64,000 nucleotides of DNA from Acidovorax sp. sif1233 (GTDB lineage: Bacteria > Pseudomonadota > Gammaproteobacteria > Burkholderiales > Burkholderiaceae_C): assembly GCF_019218755.1 (NCBI RefSeq), contig NZ_JAHUWZ010000013.1, positions 1 to 64,000 of the forward strand, in the 5' to 3' direction. This document shows, piece by piece, positions 1-8,365 of this stretch. The notes under the pieces are model-generated. The model searched no databases, was not told the origin of the DNA, and worked only from the letters and a program-made list of their open reading frames with translations. Made by a program: the position numbers and the translations under genes. The first letter of the stretch is position 1, and every line of letters starts with the position of its first letter.

Positions 1-129
1 GTGCGTGCGCCGCACCGCATAGCGGGGTGTCTGAGGGTCTTTGAGCATCGTGTCCACTCTCGTTTGCGTGCACACGATCGTGCTCAACCACAGCAGGTCC
101 TTCAAGATGAGTTCGCCGGCCGCTTACAT

Positions 130-831
130 TCATGCCGCAGCCAATTGCAGCTGTCGATTTCTGGCCGCTACGCCAGGTGGAGTCAGAATTCGCGGCACCT
201 CATGCTCTTTGAGGACATCGCACCAGTAGCCTTGCAACTCGCTGGCTCCGAGCTTGACCGCTTGCGTTGCGATCTCAGAGGACTCAATGTGTTCCGCAAC
301 CACGATGGCTCCAGTTCCCAAGCTGGAGATGAAATCGAGACCCGAACGATCATTTGCTTTCAGAACCCTCGGCCTGAACACTTCGATCATGCGCTCCTCC
401 AAGTCTGTGCCGGCAACATCATCCAGCGCAATTTCACCTCCAAGGCCTCGTATGCCCTCACAGAGGTTCTTGATGCGCTGGAATCCCCAATGGTGACGGA
501 TCAGCTCGTTTCTCTCCACGATCTCGATGACCATTCCAGGAACCATGTGCTCGGCCATCGCCACCACCCAATCCAGATTAAGCATTGACGAGGCCTCGAC
601 ATTGCAATGAACCCTGAGCTTGGACTTGTAGGCCGTGCAAAGGAACCGCGCCGCTTTCAGTGCTGCAATATCAACCTCAAGCATCTGGCGGCGGTTGGTG
701 AAATCGACCTGATGCCTGTACAGCAACTCAAACCCCAGGATCTCGTGCGACTCACACGCGAGCATGGGCTGAACGCGGAAGTTTGCGAGAGCACTGACAT
801 TCACAGGCGCTTCTGAAGATTTGCAACCCAT
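130..831 (-). CDS. EAL-domain-like protein (degenerate), last gene of the traD operon
   Basis: About 233 residues laid out like an EAL cyclic-di-GMP phosphodiesterase domain. In order: an N-terminal FRVQPML strand, GFELLYR in place of EALLR, IEIVE in place of LEITE, ALDDVAG in place of the DDFGTG loop, PRVLK (the K of the IKID motif), VAEHIES in place of AEGVE, and LQGYW near the C-terminus. Several metal and catalytic positions (E, D, K, E) look retained but the motifs are clearly divergent. The start at 831 is chosen because it overlaps the end of the preceding DUF4400 gene by about 30 bp; an upstream ATG at 909 would overlap much more. Activity is uncertain: it could be a working phosphodiesterase or a nucleotide sensor. 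Confidence 0.6.
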   Translation of the reverse strand: MGCKSSEAPVNVSALANFRVQPMLACESHEILGFELLYRHQVDFTNRRQMLEVDIAALKAARFLCTAYKSKLRVHCNVEASSMLNLDWVVAMAEHMVPGMVIEIVERNELIRHHWGFQRIKNLCEGIRGLGGEIALDDVAGTDLEERMIEVFRPRVLKANDRSGLDFISSLGTGAIVVAEHIESSEIATQAVKLGASELQGYWCDVLKEHEVPRILTPPGVAARNRQLQLAAA

Positions 832-1409
832 AGCCACCACGCAAAAGAAAGACCGGCGATTGCCAATGGAGCCACCCACGTTGAGACGTAGATAGGCACG
901 AATAGCCAAGCGACCAACGACACTCCGACCAACTTGGCAAGGTCCACCCCACGCTTGTGCAGCATGGGGCTCTGTGAGGAGAAAGACGCTTTGGCAATCT
1001 GTCTGCGATAGTGGCCATCAGCCATAGCGGCCAGAATGCAGGGAAGAGCAAAAAGCGTCCACATCAAGAGCATTCCGCCCCGATACAGGATTACATGTGT
1101 CCAGACAGTGCCTGCGAATGCACGCTCCATCAACCAACGATCAACTTTTTCGTTTCCCGAGAGTTCAGCACTTTCGAAAGCATGACCGACTTCTCGATTG
1201 ACCGTCTCCAGCAAAGAGAAGATCTGCTCCATGATCCATTGGTCAGTTTCATGCCCAAGCCACGCTACGAGCTGGCGCTGCTCAGCGTCACGCACTGCGT
1301 TGAAGATAGGCAGCGGCAACAGTACAAGAACTGCCAGGGTGCCAAAGAGCACAACGACCAGCGTCAATGAAGCAAGCGAAGGCTTTCCCTCTTTCCCCTT
1401 TTCTGCCAT
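801..1409 (-). CDS. DUF4400-type integrating-conjugative-element membrane protein
   Basis: About 202 residues with hydrophobic segments near the N-terminus (roughly residues 14-35), in the middle (GMLLMWTLFALPCILAA) and two near the C-terminus. This is the pattern of the DUF4400 membrane proteins that sit beside traD in SXT/R391-type transfer regions. The start at 1409 lies 3 nt past the traD stop and has a G-rich Shine-Dalgarno-like run (GGGGGGG) upstream; an in-frame ATG at 1427 is also possible. It probably works in the inner membrane with the coupling protein, but its exact function is not established. Confidence 0.75.
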   Translation of the reverse strand: MAEKGKEGKPSLASLTLVVVLFGTLAVLVLLPLPIFNAVRDAEQRQLVAWLGHETDQWIMEQIFSLLETVNREVGHAFESAELSGNEKVDRWLMERAFAGTVWTHVILYRGGMLLMWTLFALPCILAAMADGHYRRQIAKASFSSQSPMLHKRGVDLAKLVGVSLVAWLFVPIYVSTWVAPLAIAGLSFAWWLWVANLQKRL

Positions 1410-1411
1410 GA

Positions 1412-3307
1412 CTATTTGCCCCCCCACAGAGAGGTGAACATGGTGATGAAACGCGGCCTAGCTGGCTTTGGCAAAGGCGCATTGGTCAAGAGGATGGGAA
1501 TGCGAGACTTGAAAGTCCGACCACCCGACATGCGTGCGTAGAAGTGCAACGGCGGCAACTCACTCAATACCGGTGGTGGTATCAGATCGGCTTCCTCAGC
1601 CGAGGCTTGCTCTTTGTATGACGCGTCGTAGTGCTCGCTGGGATCAGATGCAACGTTATGCCCGTAGCTGACGGACATCGACTGCACTTTGATTTTGGGA
1701 ATCCCATCCGCGAACAATTGCTGGGTTCTCGGATCTTGAACCCTTAGAGCAATTTTGTTGTTCGTGTTGGCCAGGACCTGAATCGCCTTGTTTTCATCGC
1801 CAAGCCGAGCTGCAAAGTCGGCAAAGGTTTGAGTTGCCACAGTGAGTCTGAAACCCGCCCCACGACCTTTGTTGAGCAGCTGGATGGTCGGCGTATTGAT
1901 CACCTCTGCCGCTTCGTCAACGAACACGTCAATGGGCTTCTTCTTGTCCAGCCCGTAGTTGTAGATGTCGCCCGCAACTGCGGTCATGTCAGCGAGCATC
2001 ACGGAGCCAATTGCACTGCCAACCGTTGGGTCAGCGAGTGAGTCCAGGCCCATGTACAGAACCATGTTGTTTCGGATGACCTTGGACATATCCAAGACCA
2101 CCTTTTCACTCCCGGGCTCATGCTTGGGCGATAGCAGCTCTGCAAGAGGATCTGCAGTGAGCATCGACAGAATTGGGATGAGCGAGGCCACCATCTTTTG
2201 AAAGTGATCCCGGTTGTGTTCATACGTCGAAATCAGGCCAGCCAGATCAACGTTTGGCCACTCGTGAATCACCACTTCCTTGTAATAGGCGATGTACGCA
2301 AGAAGAACCGCTTCAGGCCCCTTGTTCTTCGCCTTGGAGGTTTTGATATAGCTTGCAGCGCCTTTCTCCCAATTGGGTACTTTCTGGTTGAAGTGAAAGA
2401 GGAGGCCCTTTGTCAGGAGATCATCTGGTCCCCCTTCGATGTAGCGACGGAGGCTTACCAAGTTCGGGCGCTCCCCAGTAGCGATCAAGCCCGCACAAAT
2501 GTCTTGGAGCACTTTCCAGCCGAAAGCAACGAACGCATCGGCACCCGTTTCGGAGGGAATCAATGCAGCCACCCGAGAGGCAAGTTCCGTCTTGCGATTC
2601 CAGTTGCGGAGAGGATCGAGACTGACGGACTTGTCTGGATGAGCGGGGTTGAAGTAAGCGAACCGCTCTGGCTGACCAAGTGATTCGCAAATCCTCCGGG
2701 CGTTGTCCGCGAGTCCCTGGTCGCCCTTGGGGTCAATGATCACCACTGGGCCCCCTCGAAGGATGGCCTGTCCGATGCAGAGGTCAAATAGACGCGTCTT
2801 CCCCACCCCGGTAGACCCTACGATGAGGGTGTGACCTTCCAGCAACTCTAGTGGAACAGTGATGTCGTCCTCTTTGTCCAGCCCGTGGAGCCAATAGCTA
2901 CCGTCCTTGCTGAGCGCCTCTTTGCCCAATGTTTTGGCGACCCCGCTGGCAATCAGCGCATGCATACGCTGAGCCACCATATCGGTCCATTGATACCCAT
3001 TGCCGAGCCATAACTCGTCACGCTTGATCGCTCCCTTCGATGCCTTCTTCAACCCTTCGATATCAATGAACGTTTTGCCAGTGAAATTTGTTCGGGCCAT
3101 GTCGGAGTGCCGTGTCCACGCCTTAGCCATCCGGTAAAAGCCCATGAGCGAACAACCGCTTGCTGCAACCGTTGCAAAAGTCGTCGGCAGTGGCAGATAC
3201 CATGCCGAGACAATGCAAATCCCAACAGCTCCGAACCAACCGAGGGTTTGACCAGCCTCGTAGTTTGGGCGCCAAGGGTTGTCAAAGTCGAAGAGCTGCT
3301 CCGCCAT
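1412..3307 (-). CDS. traD: Conjugative coupling protein TraD (VirD4-like ATPase)
   Basis: This is a 631-residue type IV coupling protein. It has two N-terminal hydrophobic segments (about residues 22-58), Walker A GSTGVGKT at 164-171, the VIIDPKGD strand typical of TraD/VirD4, and Walker B FVDEAAE with D464 and E465. The ATPase docks the relaxosome on the type IV secretion channel and drives DNA export. Sequence flavour and the neighbouring DUF4400 gene fit the SXT/R391 (MPF_F-like) TraD branch. It is the second gene of a minus-strand operon: a small gene ends 9 bp upstream and DUF4400 starts directly downstream. The relaxase and mating-pair genes are not in this window and presumably lie beyond the left edge. 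Confidence 0.95.
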   Translation of the reverse strand: MAEQLFDFDNPWRPNYEAGQTLGWFGAVGICIVSAWYLPLPTTFATVAASGCSLMGFYRMAKAWTRHSDMARTNFTGKTFIDIEGLKKASKGAIKRDELWLGNGYQWTDMVAQRMHALIASGVAKTLGKEALSKDGSYWLHGLDKEDDITVPLELLEGHTLIVGSTGVGKTRLFDLCIGQAILRGGPVVIIDPKGDQGLADNARRICESLGQPERFAYFNPAHPDKSVSLDPLRNWNRKTELASRVAALIPSETGADAFVAFGWKVLQDICAGLIATGERPNLVSLRRYIEGGPDDLLTKGLLFHFNQKVPNWEKGAASYIKTSKAKNKGPEAVLLAYIAYYKEVVIHEWPNVDLAGLISTYEHNRDHFQKMVASLIPILSMLTADPLAELLSPKHEPGSEKVVLDMSKVIRNNMVLYMGLDSLADPTVGSAIGSVMLADMTAVAGDIYNYGLDKKKPIDVFVDEAAEVINTPTIQLLNKGRGAGFRLTVATQTFADFAARLGDENKAIQVLANTNNKIALRVQDPRTQQLFADGIPKIKVQSMSVSYGHNVASDPSEHYDASYKEQASAEEADLIPPPVLSELPPLHFYARMSGGRTFKSRIPILLTNAPLPKPARPRFITMFTSLWGGK

Positions 3308-3315
3308 GTCAATCC

Positions 3316-3714
3316 TCAGTGCGCCGCCGACAACGTGCCAGCCGACAGCGGCCGAGCGGCCTCAGGCGTCAGCGTGTCAAACAAACTGTCCACCTTGGTG
3401 CGAATCAACTCAATGGTCAATGGACCAGGGCTTGCGTTACCTTCGTCATCAATGGAAAGCTGATGCGCCAGCAGTCGCTTGATTTTTTCGTAGCGAGGGT
3501 GTGCTTTGGTGACCAAAACACGGTTCAAAGTCTCGCCTCCGTAGCGTGCAGATCGGCTTTTCCAACTGGTGACATTCTTGGCCGGAAAGCGAGTGGCAAC
3601 GATCCTCGGGGAGCCACTCTCCAGCACGAACACCATGATGTAGCCGCCGTCCTGGGCCGAAGCGTCAGGTACCATGGCACCGACATGTTCTGGGCTCCCG
3701 TCAAACATCCACAC
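3316..3714 (-). CDS. Small protein with GIY-YIG/T5orf172-like outline, first gene of the traD operon
   Basis: The GTG start at 3714 is chosen because CAGGAG lies 4 bases upstream; an upstream TTG in frame has no such site. The 132-residue product has GYIMVFVLESGSPRIVATRFP followed by about 25 residues and a helical segment (HPRYEKIKRLLAHQL). This order resembles a worn GIY-YIG/T5orf172 fold (GY..V.vles G..rIv.T..P....). The usual second tyrosine and arginine are not evident, so nuclease activity is doubtful. It lies 9 bp upstream of traD and is surely co-transcribed with it. The fold assignment is weak. Confidence 0.5.
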   Translation of the reverse strand: MWMFDGSPEHVGAMVPDASAQDGGYIMVFVLESGSPRIVATRFPAKNVTSWKSRSARYGGETLNRVLVTKAHPRYEKIKRLLAHQLSIDDEGNASPGPLTIELIRTKVDSLFDTLTPEAARPLSAGTLSAAH

Positions 3715-3918
3715 ACGTATCTCCTGTTCACAAACGTGTATTGAGAATATCAACCGGTCCTACCCAGACCACCCCTAAAAAGCGCGGATTTTCAAGACCT
3801 TTCGATTTTTCTGCTCAATCCAGGGGGCCCACGATGCATGTACAGCATCGTCAAGACTTGTCGTCACGCTCCCCCCTGCTTCACGCGTTCTTACCTTGAG
3901 CGACCTTTTTACGAGCCA

Positions 3919-3950
3919 AAAAAAACGAGAACCATGAAAGGTTCTCGTCT
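3919..3950 (-). terminator. Rho-independent terminator of the H-NS-like gene
   Basis: CGAGAACC and GGTTCTCG form a stem (3926-3950). On the minus strand the stem is followed by an 8-base U run (the A run at 3918-3925 on plus). It lies just past the stop of the minus-strand H-NS-like gene. Confidence 0.85.
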
Positions 3951-3972
3951 TGAAATCACTACGGTTACAAGG

Positions 3973-4311
3973 CTAGGTGACCGCGTACTTTTCGATGTCC
4001 TCACCTCGCGCTAAAGCTTCTTTGATCCAACGCGGCCTTGGACCGACGCCGCCACCCCATGTCTGCCCCTTCTCGTTCCGATATCTAACGGGTCGCGCGC
4101 TTGCGCGCCTGGACGTGTTGCGTGGCACAACTTTCACATCTGGGAAGAGATCGGTGGGAGTTAGCTTGTACAGCTCAATAGTCTTGCGAACGTCCTGGAT
4201 CACATCATCCAGCGCGGCCAATCGGAATTTTTCAATCTTTGCCTCGACCCTCTCTCGCTCTGCGAGGGCCTCAGCCAGTTCTTCGGATGTCATGACGCGT
4301 CCTGGTTGCAT
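3973..4311 (-). CDS. H-NS-family nucleoid-associated protein
   Basis: The product is 106-112 residues. An N-terminal charged coiled coil (EELAEALAERERVEAKIEK) mediates oligomerisation in this family. A basic linker (RRASARPVRYRN) leads to the C-terminal H-NS DNA-binding motif, here TWGGGVGPRPRWIKEAL. Plasmid H-NS proteins silence AT-rich acquired genes and reduce the cost of carriage. Two starts are possible: ATG at 4311 (GGAGGA 11 bases upstream) or ATG at 4293 (AGGA 7-9 bases upstream). The gene is transcribed away from parA, has several TTGCAATT-type boxes upstream and ends at its own terminator. Confidence 0.9.
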   Translation of the reverse strand: MQPGRVMTSEELAEALAERERVEAKIEKFRLAALDDVIQDVRKTIELYKLTPTDLFPDVKVVPRNTSRRASARPVRYRNEKGQTWGGGVGPRPRWIKEALARGEDIEKYAVT

Positions 4312-4337
4312 GCGTGCAATTCCTCCATTGGATTAGG

Positions 4338-4375
4338 CGCAATTAACTGCAATTCTATTGCACATTTAATTGCAT
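4338..4375. promoter_or_regulatory. ATTGCAATT-type operator cluster upstream of the H-NS-like gene
   Basis: Repeated TGCAATT and ATTGCA boxes (AACTGCAATT, CTATTGCAC, TTAATTGCAT) lie 30-60 bp upstream of the minus-strand H-NS start. They match boxes before the genes at 12.2, 13.2, 20.8 and 52.7 kb and suggest a shared regulator. Confidence 0.55.
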
Positions 4376-4678
4376 TTCCACAGCTAATTCATCAGCTCCC
4401 TTTCTCGTCACCAGGGACCGACATCGCTGAAGAAAGGCACCCTTTTGGGCCACGAAGGGCTAAACGTCATGTTTTTGCTTACTTTTCGGCACCCTTTTGG
4501 GTTGGCGTGCTACCTAGAATGCCTGTACAGAAGGGCTGTCCTCATAGGGGGCTGATGCCTACGCGAGGCGATGACGGGAAACAAGTGTCTTGCCGAGTTC
4601 GCAACATGTAACCGACTAATTTTCGTTGGTGGCTTTTTTCTAGGATGTTGACCGTTTGCCCACCAACGACGATTCGCC

Positions 4679-4708
4679 TTGACATGACAACTTGCCCAAC
4701 CACATAAT
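4679..4708 (+). promoter_or_regulatory. Sigma70-type promoter of parAB
   Basis: TTGACA at 4679-4684 and CATAAT at 4703-4708 are separated by 18 bp. Predicted initiation near 4715 gives a very short leader before parA. The inverted repeat TCGTTGGTGG/CCACCAACGA ends 10 bp upstream and is a plausible autoregulatory operator. Confidence 0.6.
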
Positions 4709-4737
4709 TCGCCATCAATGTGATGTTACGCCCTACC

Positions 4738-5865
4738 ATGAGCCCTCGTTCTACCTATTCGGACACTTCTGGTCTCCAATACCGCCTACGTGCTGCGTCG
4801 GCTCTGCTGGGCATCGCTGAGAACACAACCAAGTCATACATCGAGAACTCAGGCATCCATGTTCGCCGAGCAAACGAGGCTGACTCCAAAGCCGTCGCAG
4901 TGCGGCTCTTCGATCCAGACACCCTTTTTCAACTCGCTCAGTACCGTCGAGCCAAGGGCTTCGTCAAGACTCCCCAGAAGGGCCCTTACTTCATCGCTGT
5001 GGACATCGTTAAGGGTGGCACTGGGAAGACCACCACAGCTGTTGAGATTGCGTTGCACATGCAACTGGCTGGTCTTCGCGTTCTCGCGATAGATTTGGAT
5101 GCGCAAGCCAACCTCACCCAGTACATGGGTTACGAGGCAGATCTGAACAAGGACGAAATCGAGCCAATGGGCCTGAGTCTCGATGCCGTTGTTGGGAAAA
5201 CATTTGCCCACACCGTTTCTACTTATGTCGGTCGATCTGCACGAGAGTCGTTTGGTAGCCTGATAAAAATGCCTTTTGGCAAAAATGGGCCTCACCTGAT
5301 TCCCGCTGATGCAAATCTAGGCGATATTGAATTTGCACTGAGTTCTTCCAAGGGCGCGCGAGAGTTAACCCTGAAAAAACTCTTTTCTGAATCTGCGCGA
5401 GGCTTGATTCCAGAGTTGAACGTTTCAGAATATGACGTTGTTGTGATGGACTGTCCACCCAATGTCACTATGACGAGCACTGCCGCGCTGGCTGCTGCAG
5501 ATCTCGTGGTTGCACCGGTCCGCTTGGACGCTTTCGGTGTCAAGGGTCTAACCCGTTTGATCAATGAAATTGCGCTTCTCCGCGAATCTTACGGAGACGC
5601 GATTGTGGCGGATCAAGTCATTCTTGCCACCCATTTCGCCCCACAACTTTCTCGCATCCAGCGGATGCATCAAGCGCTTCAGGCTTATCAGAAAAATCTA
5701 GCGCCAGTCTCGATTTCGCTTTCTGAGGATTTACCAAAATCCCTTGAACACTATATTCCGCTGAGTTTGCAGAAGCCATTGAGTCAAGCAAGCCGAGAAT
5801 ACAAGGAATTCAATGATTTCCTACTTCGTCGGCTCATGAACATAGAAGAGCAGCGAGGCAAATAA
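4738..5865 (+). CDS. parA: ParA-family partition ATPase
   Basis: The 375-residue product is a Walker-type partition ATPase. An N-terminal DNA-binding region of about 80 residues (YRLRAASALLGIAENTTKSY, a MerR/HTH-like helix pair) precedes the deviant Walker A VKGGTGKTTT at 91-100, then LAIDLDAQANLTQ (motif A') and VVMDCPPN (Walker B). The N-terminal HTH places it with type Ia ParA proteins, which both move plasmids and repress their own operon. It starts at 4738 (alternative ATG 4723) shortly after a strong promoter, and its stop overlaps the parB start (TAATG). Confidence 0.93.
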   Translation: MSPRSTYSDTSGLQYRLRAASALLGIAENTTKSYIENSGIHVRRANEADSKAVAVRLFDPDTLFQLAQYRRAKGFVKTPQKGPYFIAVDIVKGGTGKTTTAVEIALHMQLAGLRVLAIDLDAQANLTQYMGYEADLNKDEIEPMGLSLDAVVGKTFAHTVSTYVGRSARESFGSLIKMPFGKNGPHLIPADANLGDIEFALSSSKGARELTLKKLFSESARGLIPELNVSEYDVVVMDCPPNVTMTSTAALAAADLVVAPVRLDAFGVKGLTRLINEIALLRESYGDAIVADQVILATHFAPQLSRIQRMHQALQAYQKNLAPVSISLSEDLPKSLEHYIPLSLQKPLSQASREYKEFNDFLLRRLMNIEEQRGK

Positions 5866-6968
5866 TGAGACGTGCGCCTTTTGCCCCGGTTCAAGATAAC
5901 CAGGCCGAAACTTCGGTCAAGTCTGAAACGCGGCCCCCAGCATCGAAAAAGCCTGCACCGCCCCCGTTGATCCTTCCAGCGATCACCACACCAGGGGCCG
6001 GTGCTTTGGCACGGACGGTAGACGAGCCTGTTGAATCGCCTTCGCCCGTATCAAATCCGGTTGCCGAACAAGCCGACGAGCGAGGCCAGCATCAATCGCT
6101 GCCTTCATCAGCCGCATCCCATGCCTACGAGGTTGTTTTCATCAGTGCTCACGACATTGATCCGAATAGGTTCGCGCCACGCGAAATCTATGGCGATAAC
6201 ACCCTCCAAGAACGCGCTGATTCTCTTGAGGCGAATGGCCAGCGAGATCCCATTCATGTAATTCCCAACCCTGCGAAGCCGGGTCGTTTCATCATTGGGG
6301 ATGGCTGGACTCGGGTTCAGGCCGTCCGAATGAGGGACATTCTCAATCTTCAATTGAAGGCAATCATCCACACGGACAAGTCCGAGGAAGACATTGCCTG
6401 GATGGGCTACGCCCAAAACGAAGAACGCGAAGCCCACACCGATTTCGACCGTGCAAAGTTCTACCAAAAGTGGCGAGATCAAGGCTGGACTTGGGAGCAA
6501 ATTTCCAAGAAAACTGGCATTCCCGTGGGAAGTCTTTCCCAATATGGAAATTACAGCAAACTTGATGTGGATATTCTCCACTATGCCAAACGCCATCCCG
6601 AAAAGGTGTCGGTGAATGTTGTCAACCAACTGTGGCGTCTCGTGTCCGCTAAAAAGAGCGCTGAGGCAGCGATATCGTTGTGCAAGACGTTCGTTGATAA
6701 CGATGAGTCATTCCGTTGGCTCAAGGAACGTGTTGACTCGTTGACGATGGAACAACGGCCTGACCGGAAGAGCAGTCCCGTGAAGTTCCAGCGCCGGTAC
6801 GAGCATGGGCACTTCAAACAACGGTCGGATGGAAAGATCGAAATCGTGGGCATGATTCCTCCAGATAAATTGGAGCAATTCAACGAAACGATGGACAAGC
6901 TGCTGCGCCCTTACTTCGGCTCTGAGGAGCCAAGTAACATCAACACACCCACGGACAATCAGCAGTGA
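5865..6968 (+). CDS. parB: ParB-family partition protein
   Basis: The 367-residue product has a long proline-rich N-terminus (about 85 residues), the ParB/Srx-like domain (FAPREIYGDNTLQERADSL, then GRFIIGDGWTRVQAV where the usual GHRR box reads GWTR), and an HTH region (WTWEQISKKTGIPVGSLSQY). It is translationally coupled to parA by a 1-base overlap. ParB-type proteins bind a centromere and recruit ParA; the palindrome array directly downstream is the obvious candidate site. The altered GHRR box leaves CTPase activity open. Confidence 0.93.
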   Translation: MRRAPFAPVQDNQAETSVKSETRPPASKKPAPPPLILPAITTPGAGALARTVDEPVESPSPVSNPVAEQADERGQHQSLPSSAASHAYEVVFISAHDIDPNRFAPREIYGDNTLQERADSLEANGQRDPIHVIPNPAKPGRFIIGDGWTRVQAVRMRDILNLQLKAIIHTDKSEEDIAWMGYAQNEEREAHTDFDRAKFYQKWRDQGWTWEQISKKTGIPVGSLSQYGNYSKLDVDILHYAKRHPEKVSVNVVNQLWRLVSAKKSAEAAISLCKTFVDNDESFRWLKERVDSLTMEQRPDRKSSPVKFQRRYEHGHFKQRSDGKIEIVGMIPPDKLEQFNETMDKLLRPYFGSEEPSNINTPTDNQQ

Positions 6969-6989
6969 CCATCACTCAGGCCACTCAAA

Positions 6990-7022
6990 ACAAAGGACGC
7001 TCAGCGTCCTTTGTTGCTTTTT
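6990..7022 (+). terminator. Terminator of the parAB operon
   Basis: A near-perfect hairpin (ACAAAGGACGCT / AGCGTCCTTTGT, 6990-7014) is followed by TGCTTTTT, beginning 21 bases after the parB stop. Confidence 0.9.
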
Positions 7023-7074
7023 GGGGTTCCGAAATTGGGACTTCATTCAATACGCAGCGACTGCCACTTCCTTT

Positions 7075-7961
7075 CTGTACGTACAGACCTAACGGGAAAA
7101 ATGGGTACCAGCCGTTGCCTCATAAGAAGCTGAGTGATTCCCCAACAAATCCAGCACTCGGTTCTATAGGTACAAAACTAAGCGAAGAGCCGCACAACGG
7201 AGTAGCCTACTCATCCTCTCTTCTGTACGTACAGAAGATGCTCTGCGCGCCAGCTTCAGCTGCCGATCTTGACTACATTCAAGCACCCTTCACCTTGCCC
7301 AGCGGCATCGCAATCCACTTCTGTACGTACAGAACACCAACCACCCACGAGTACAGACCCTCTGAAATAATGGGCGAAATCAGCGAGCCCTTCTTGCGAG
7401 CCCTTCATTTCATCATCTCTTCCAGACCAACACCAAGGGGTGTCGATGGCAGCACTTCTGTACGTACAGAAGCTGAGCGACTAGGAGCCAGGATAACAAG
7501 GGGCTTGCCAGGCTGCGCCAATTCAAATTGCCAACAGAGTTCCGCCAAGAAGACCGTGCAGCCAGCCCTCGTCTTGACAGCCCCTCGTTTACTGGGGCTC
7601 ACGTCAAACGCCTCGCTATGGACACGGGCAGACGTAATTTGTAAATCGAATCTTCAGATCACAACCTTTCCCACAGGCATCTGCGCTTGTAGCATTTCGC
7701 AATGGTCTGTCGAATGGCGATCCATGCGCACCCCGGAGAACGCTGTGTTGGCAAGCACAACAGAGATGGCAACCTCGATTCGTACTGCCAGTGCTACAGA
7801 CCTTTCGGCACCTCTGTACGTACAGAACAGCCACAGACCCACCAAAGCATCTGTACATACAGAACGGCATTCCAAGCCCGTGGACTGGTCTCTAGCGTCC
7901 GTGTCGTCCCCTCTGTACGTACAGATCATGCGCCGGCACTCCCAAGGCTCTGTACGTACAG
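7075..7961. repeat. Array of CTGTACGTACAG palindromes: candidate parS centromere or replication-control sites
   Basis: Seven exact copies of the 12-bp palindrome CTGTACGTACAG start at 7075, 7223, 7321, 7458, 7814, 7913 and 7950, plus a variant CTGTACATACAG at 7851. Several are extended to TTCTGTACGTACAGAA. The last four are spaced 37, 62 and 37 bp. A half-length CTGTACAG also lies upstream of parA (4523). The array sits between parB and the rep gene in DNA that looks non-coding. A long open frame runs through it, but it is low in coding character, repeats LYVQ at each palindrome and runs into two hairpins, so I do not call it a gene. The best guess is a ParB-binding centromere; control by Rep or a global repressor is the alternative. 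Confidence 0.8.
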
Positions 7962-8107
7962 AACGACCTGGCAGTCTCAATACCAATGCCCACTGGCAAG
8001 GCAACTTGCACTCCACAGTGGGCATCGTTATTTCAGACATTCACCGAGCCCGGTTTCCGCTCCAACGGATTCATCGGCTCACACGCAGCAAGACCCGGAT
8101 AGCAAAA

Positions 8108-8134
8108 CAGAACCCCGCCATGAGCGGGGTTCTG
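8108..8134 (-). terminator. Hairpin terminator facing the minus strand
   Basis: AGAACCCCGC / GCGGGGTTCT form a stem with a short loop. On the minus strand it is followed by GTTTTGC, giving a modest U run. It could be a back-up terminator for the small RNA upstream on that strand. Confidence 0.6.
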
Positions 8135-8186
8135 TGCATCTGGGGTACTTGGAATTGGAGATTGAAGATGACCTAAGAACCGGCCA

Positions 8187-8301
8187 ATAAAAAACCCCGG
8201 TAGCTCCAACTACCGGGGTTCTCAGCATCGTGATGGTGATGCTCGAAGCTGCTACTCGTTCCAACAACCGACGCCAATCGGTTTAAGCACAGCCAACTCA
8301 G
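8187..8301 (-). ncRNA. Predicted ~115-nt small RNA transcribed away from rep (candidate counter-transcribed RNA)
   Basis: On the minus strand a near-consensus promoter has TTGACG (8331-8336 on plus), 17 bp, and TACTAT (8308-8313). Initiation near 8301 would give an RNA of about 115 nt. It contains a small hairpin AACCGA/TCGGTT, a GCATC/GATGC hairpin, and a terminator stem AACCCCGGTAG/CTACCGGGGTT (8193-8220) followed by a run of U. No protein gene lies in this interval. Its place just upstream of and antisense to the rep leader is that of copy-number control RNAs of other plasmids, but the target is an inference. Confidence 0.6.
8193..8220 (-). terminator. Strong hairpin terminator of the predicted small RNA
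   Basis: A perfect 11-bp stem AACCCCGGTAG/CTACCGGGGTT has a 6-base loop. On the minus strand it is followed by a T-rich tract (the A run at 8189-8194 on plus), so it terminates minus-strand transcription. Confidence 0.8.
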
Positions 8302-8365
8302 GTACGAATAGTAGTTTTTCCATGCCTCGCCGTCAAGGAGATCGTGTCCTTACGTGGAGACTGCG

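Larger units (their letters stand above)
4312..4737. other. Divergent regulatory region between the H-NS-like gene and parA
   Basis: No gene is seen in these 426 bases. They hold the H-NS operator boxes (4338-4375), two copies of GGCACCCTTTTGGG (4436-4449 and 4488-4501, 52 bp apart), a CTGTACAG site (4523-4530) related to the palindromes downstream of parB, an inverted repeat TCGTTGGTGG/CCACCAACGA (4623-4632 and 4660-4669), and the parA promoter. Confidence 0.7.
6969..8365. other. Non-coding parAB-rep intergenic region
   Basis: About 1.4 kb without a supported protein gene. It holds the parAB terminator, the palindrome array, two hairpin terminators that face the minus strand (8108-8134 and 8193-8220), a minus-strand promoter (8308-8336) with an inferred small RNA between, and the rep ribosome-binding site. 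Confidence 0.75.

Noticed and set aside
1..588. 195-codon plus-strand frame at the left edge
   Set aside because: It is antisense to the EAL-like gene, which has recognisable motifs.
7075..7961. CRISPR array
   Set aside because: The repeats are short palindromes with irregular spacing from 37 to 356 bp and no cas genes are present.
6965..8176. 403-codon open frame through the palindrome array
   Set aside because: It starts at GTG inside parB, repeats the same peptide at every palindrome, has poor coding character and runs through terminator hairpins. The DNA is better explained as a binding-site array.
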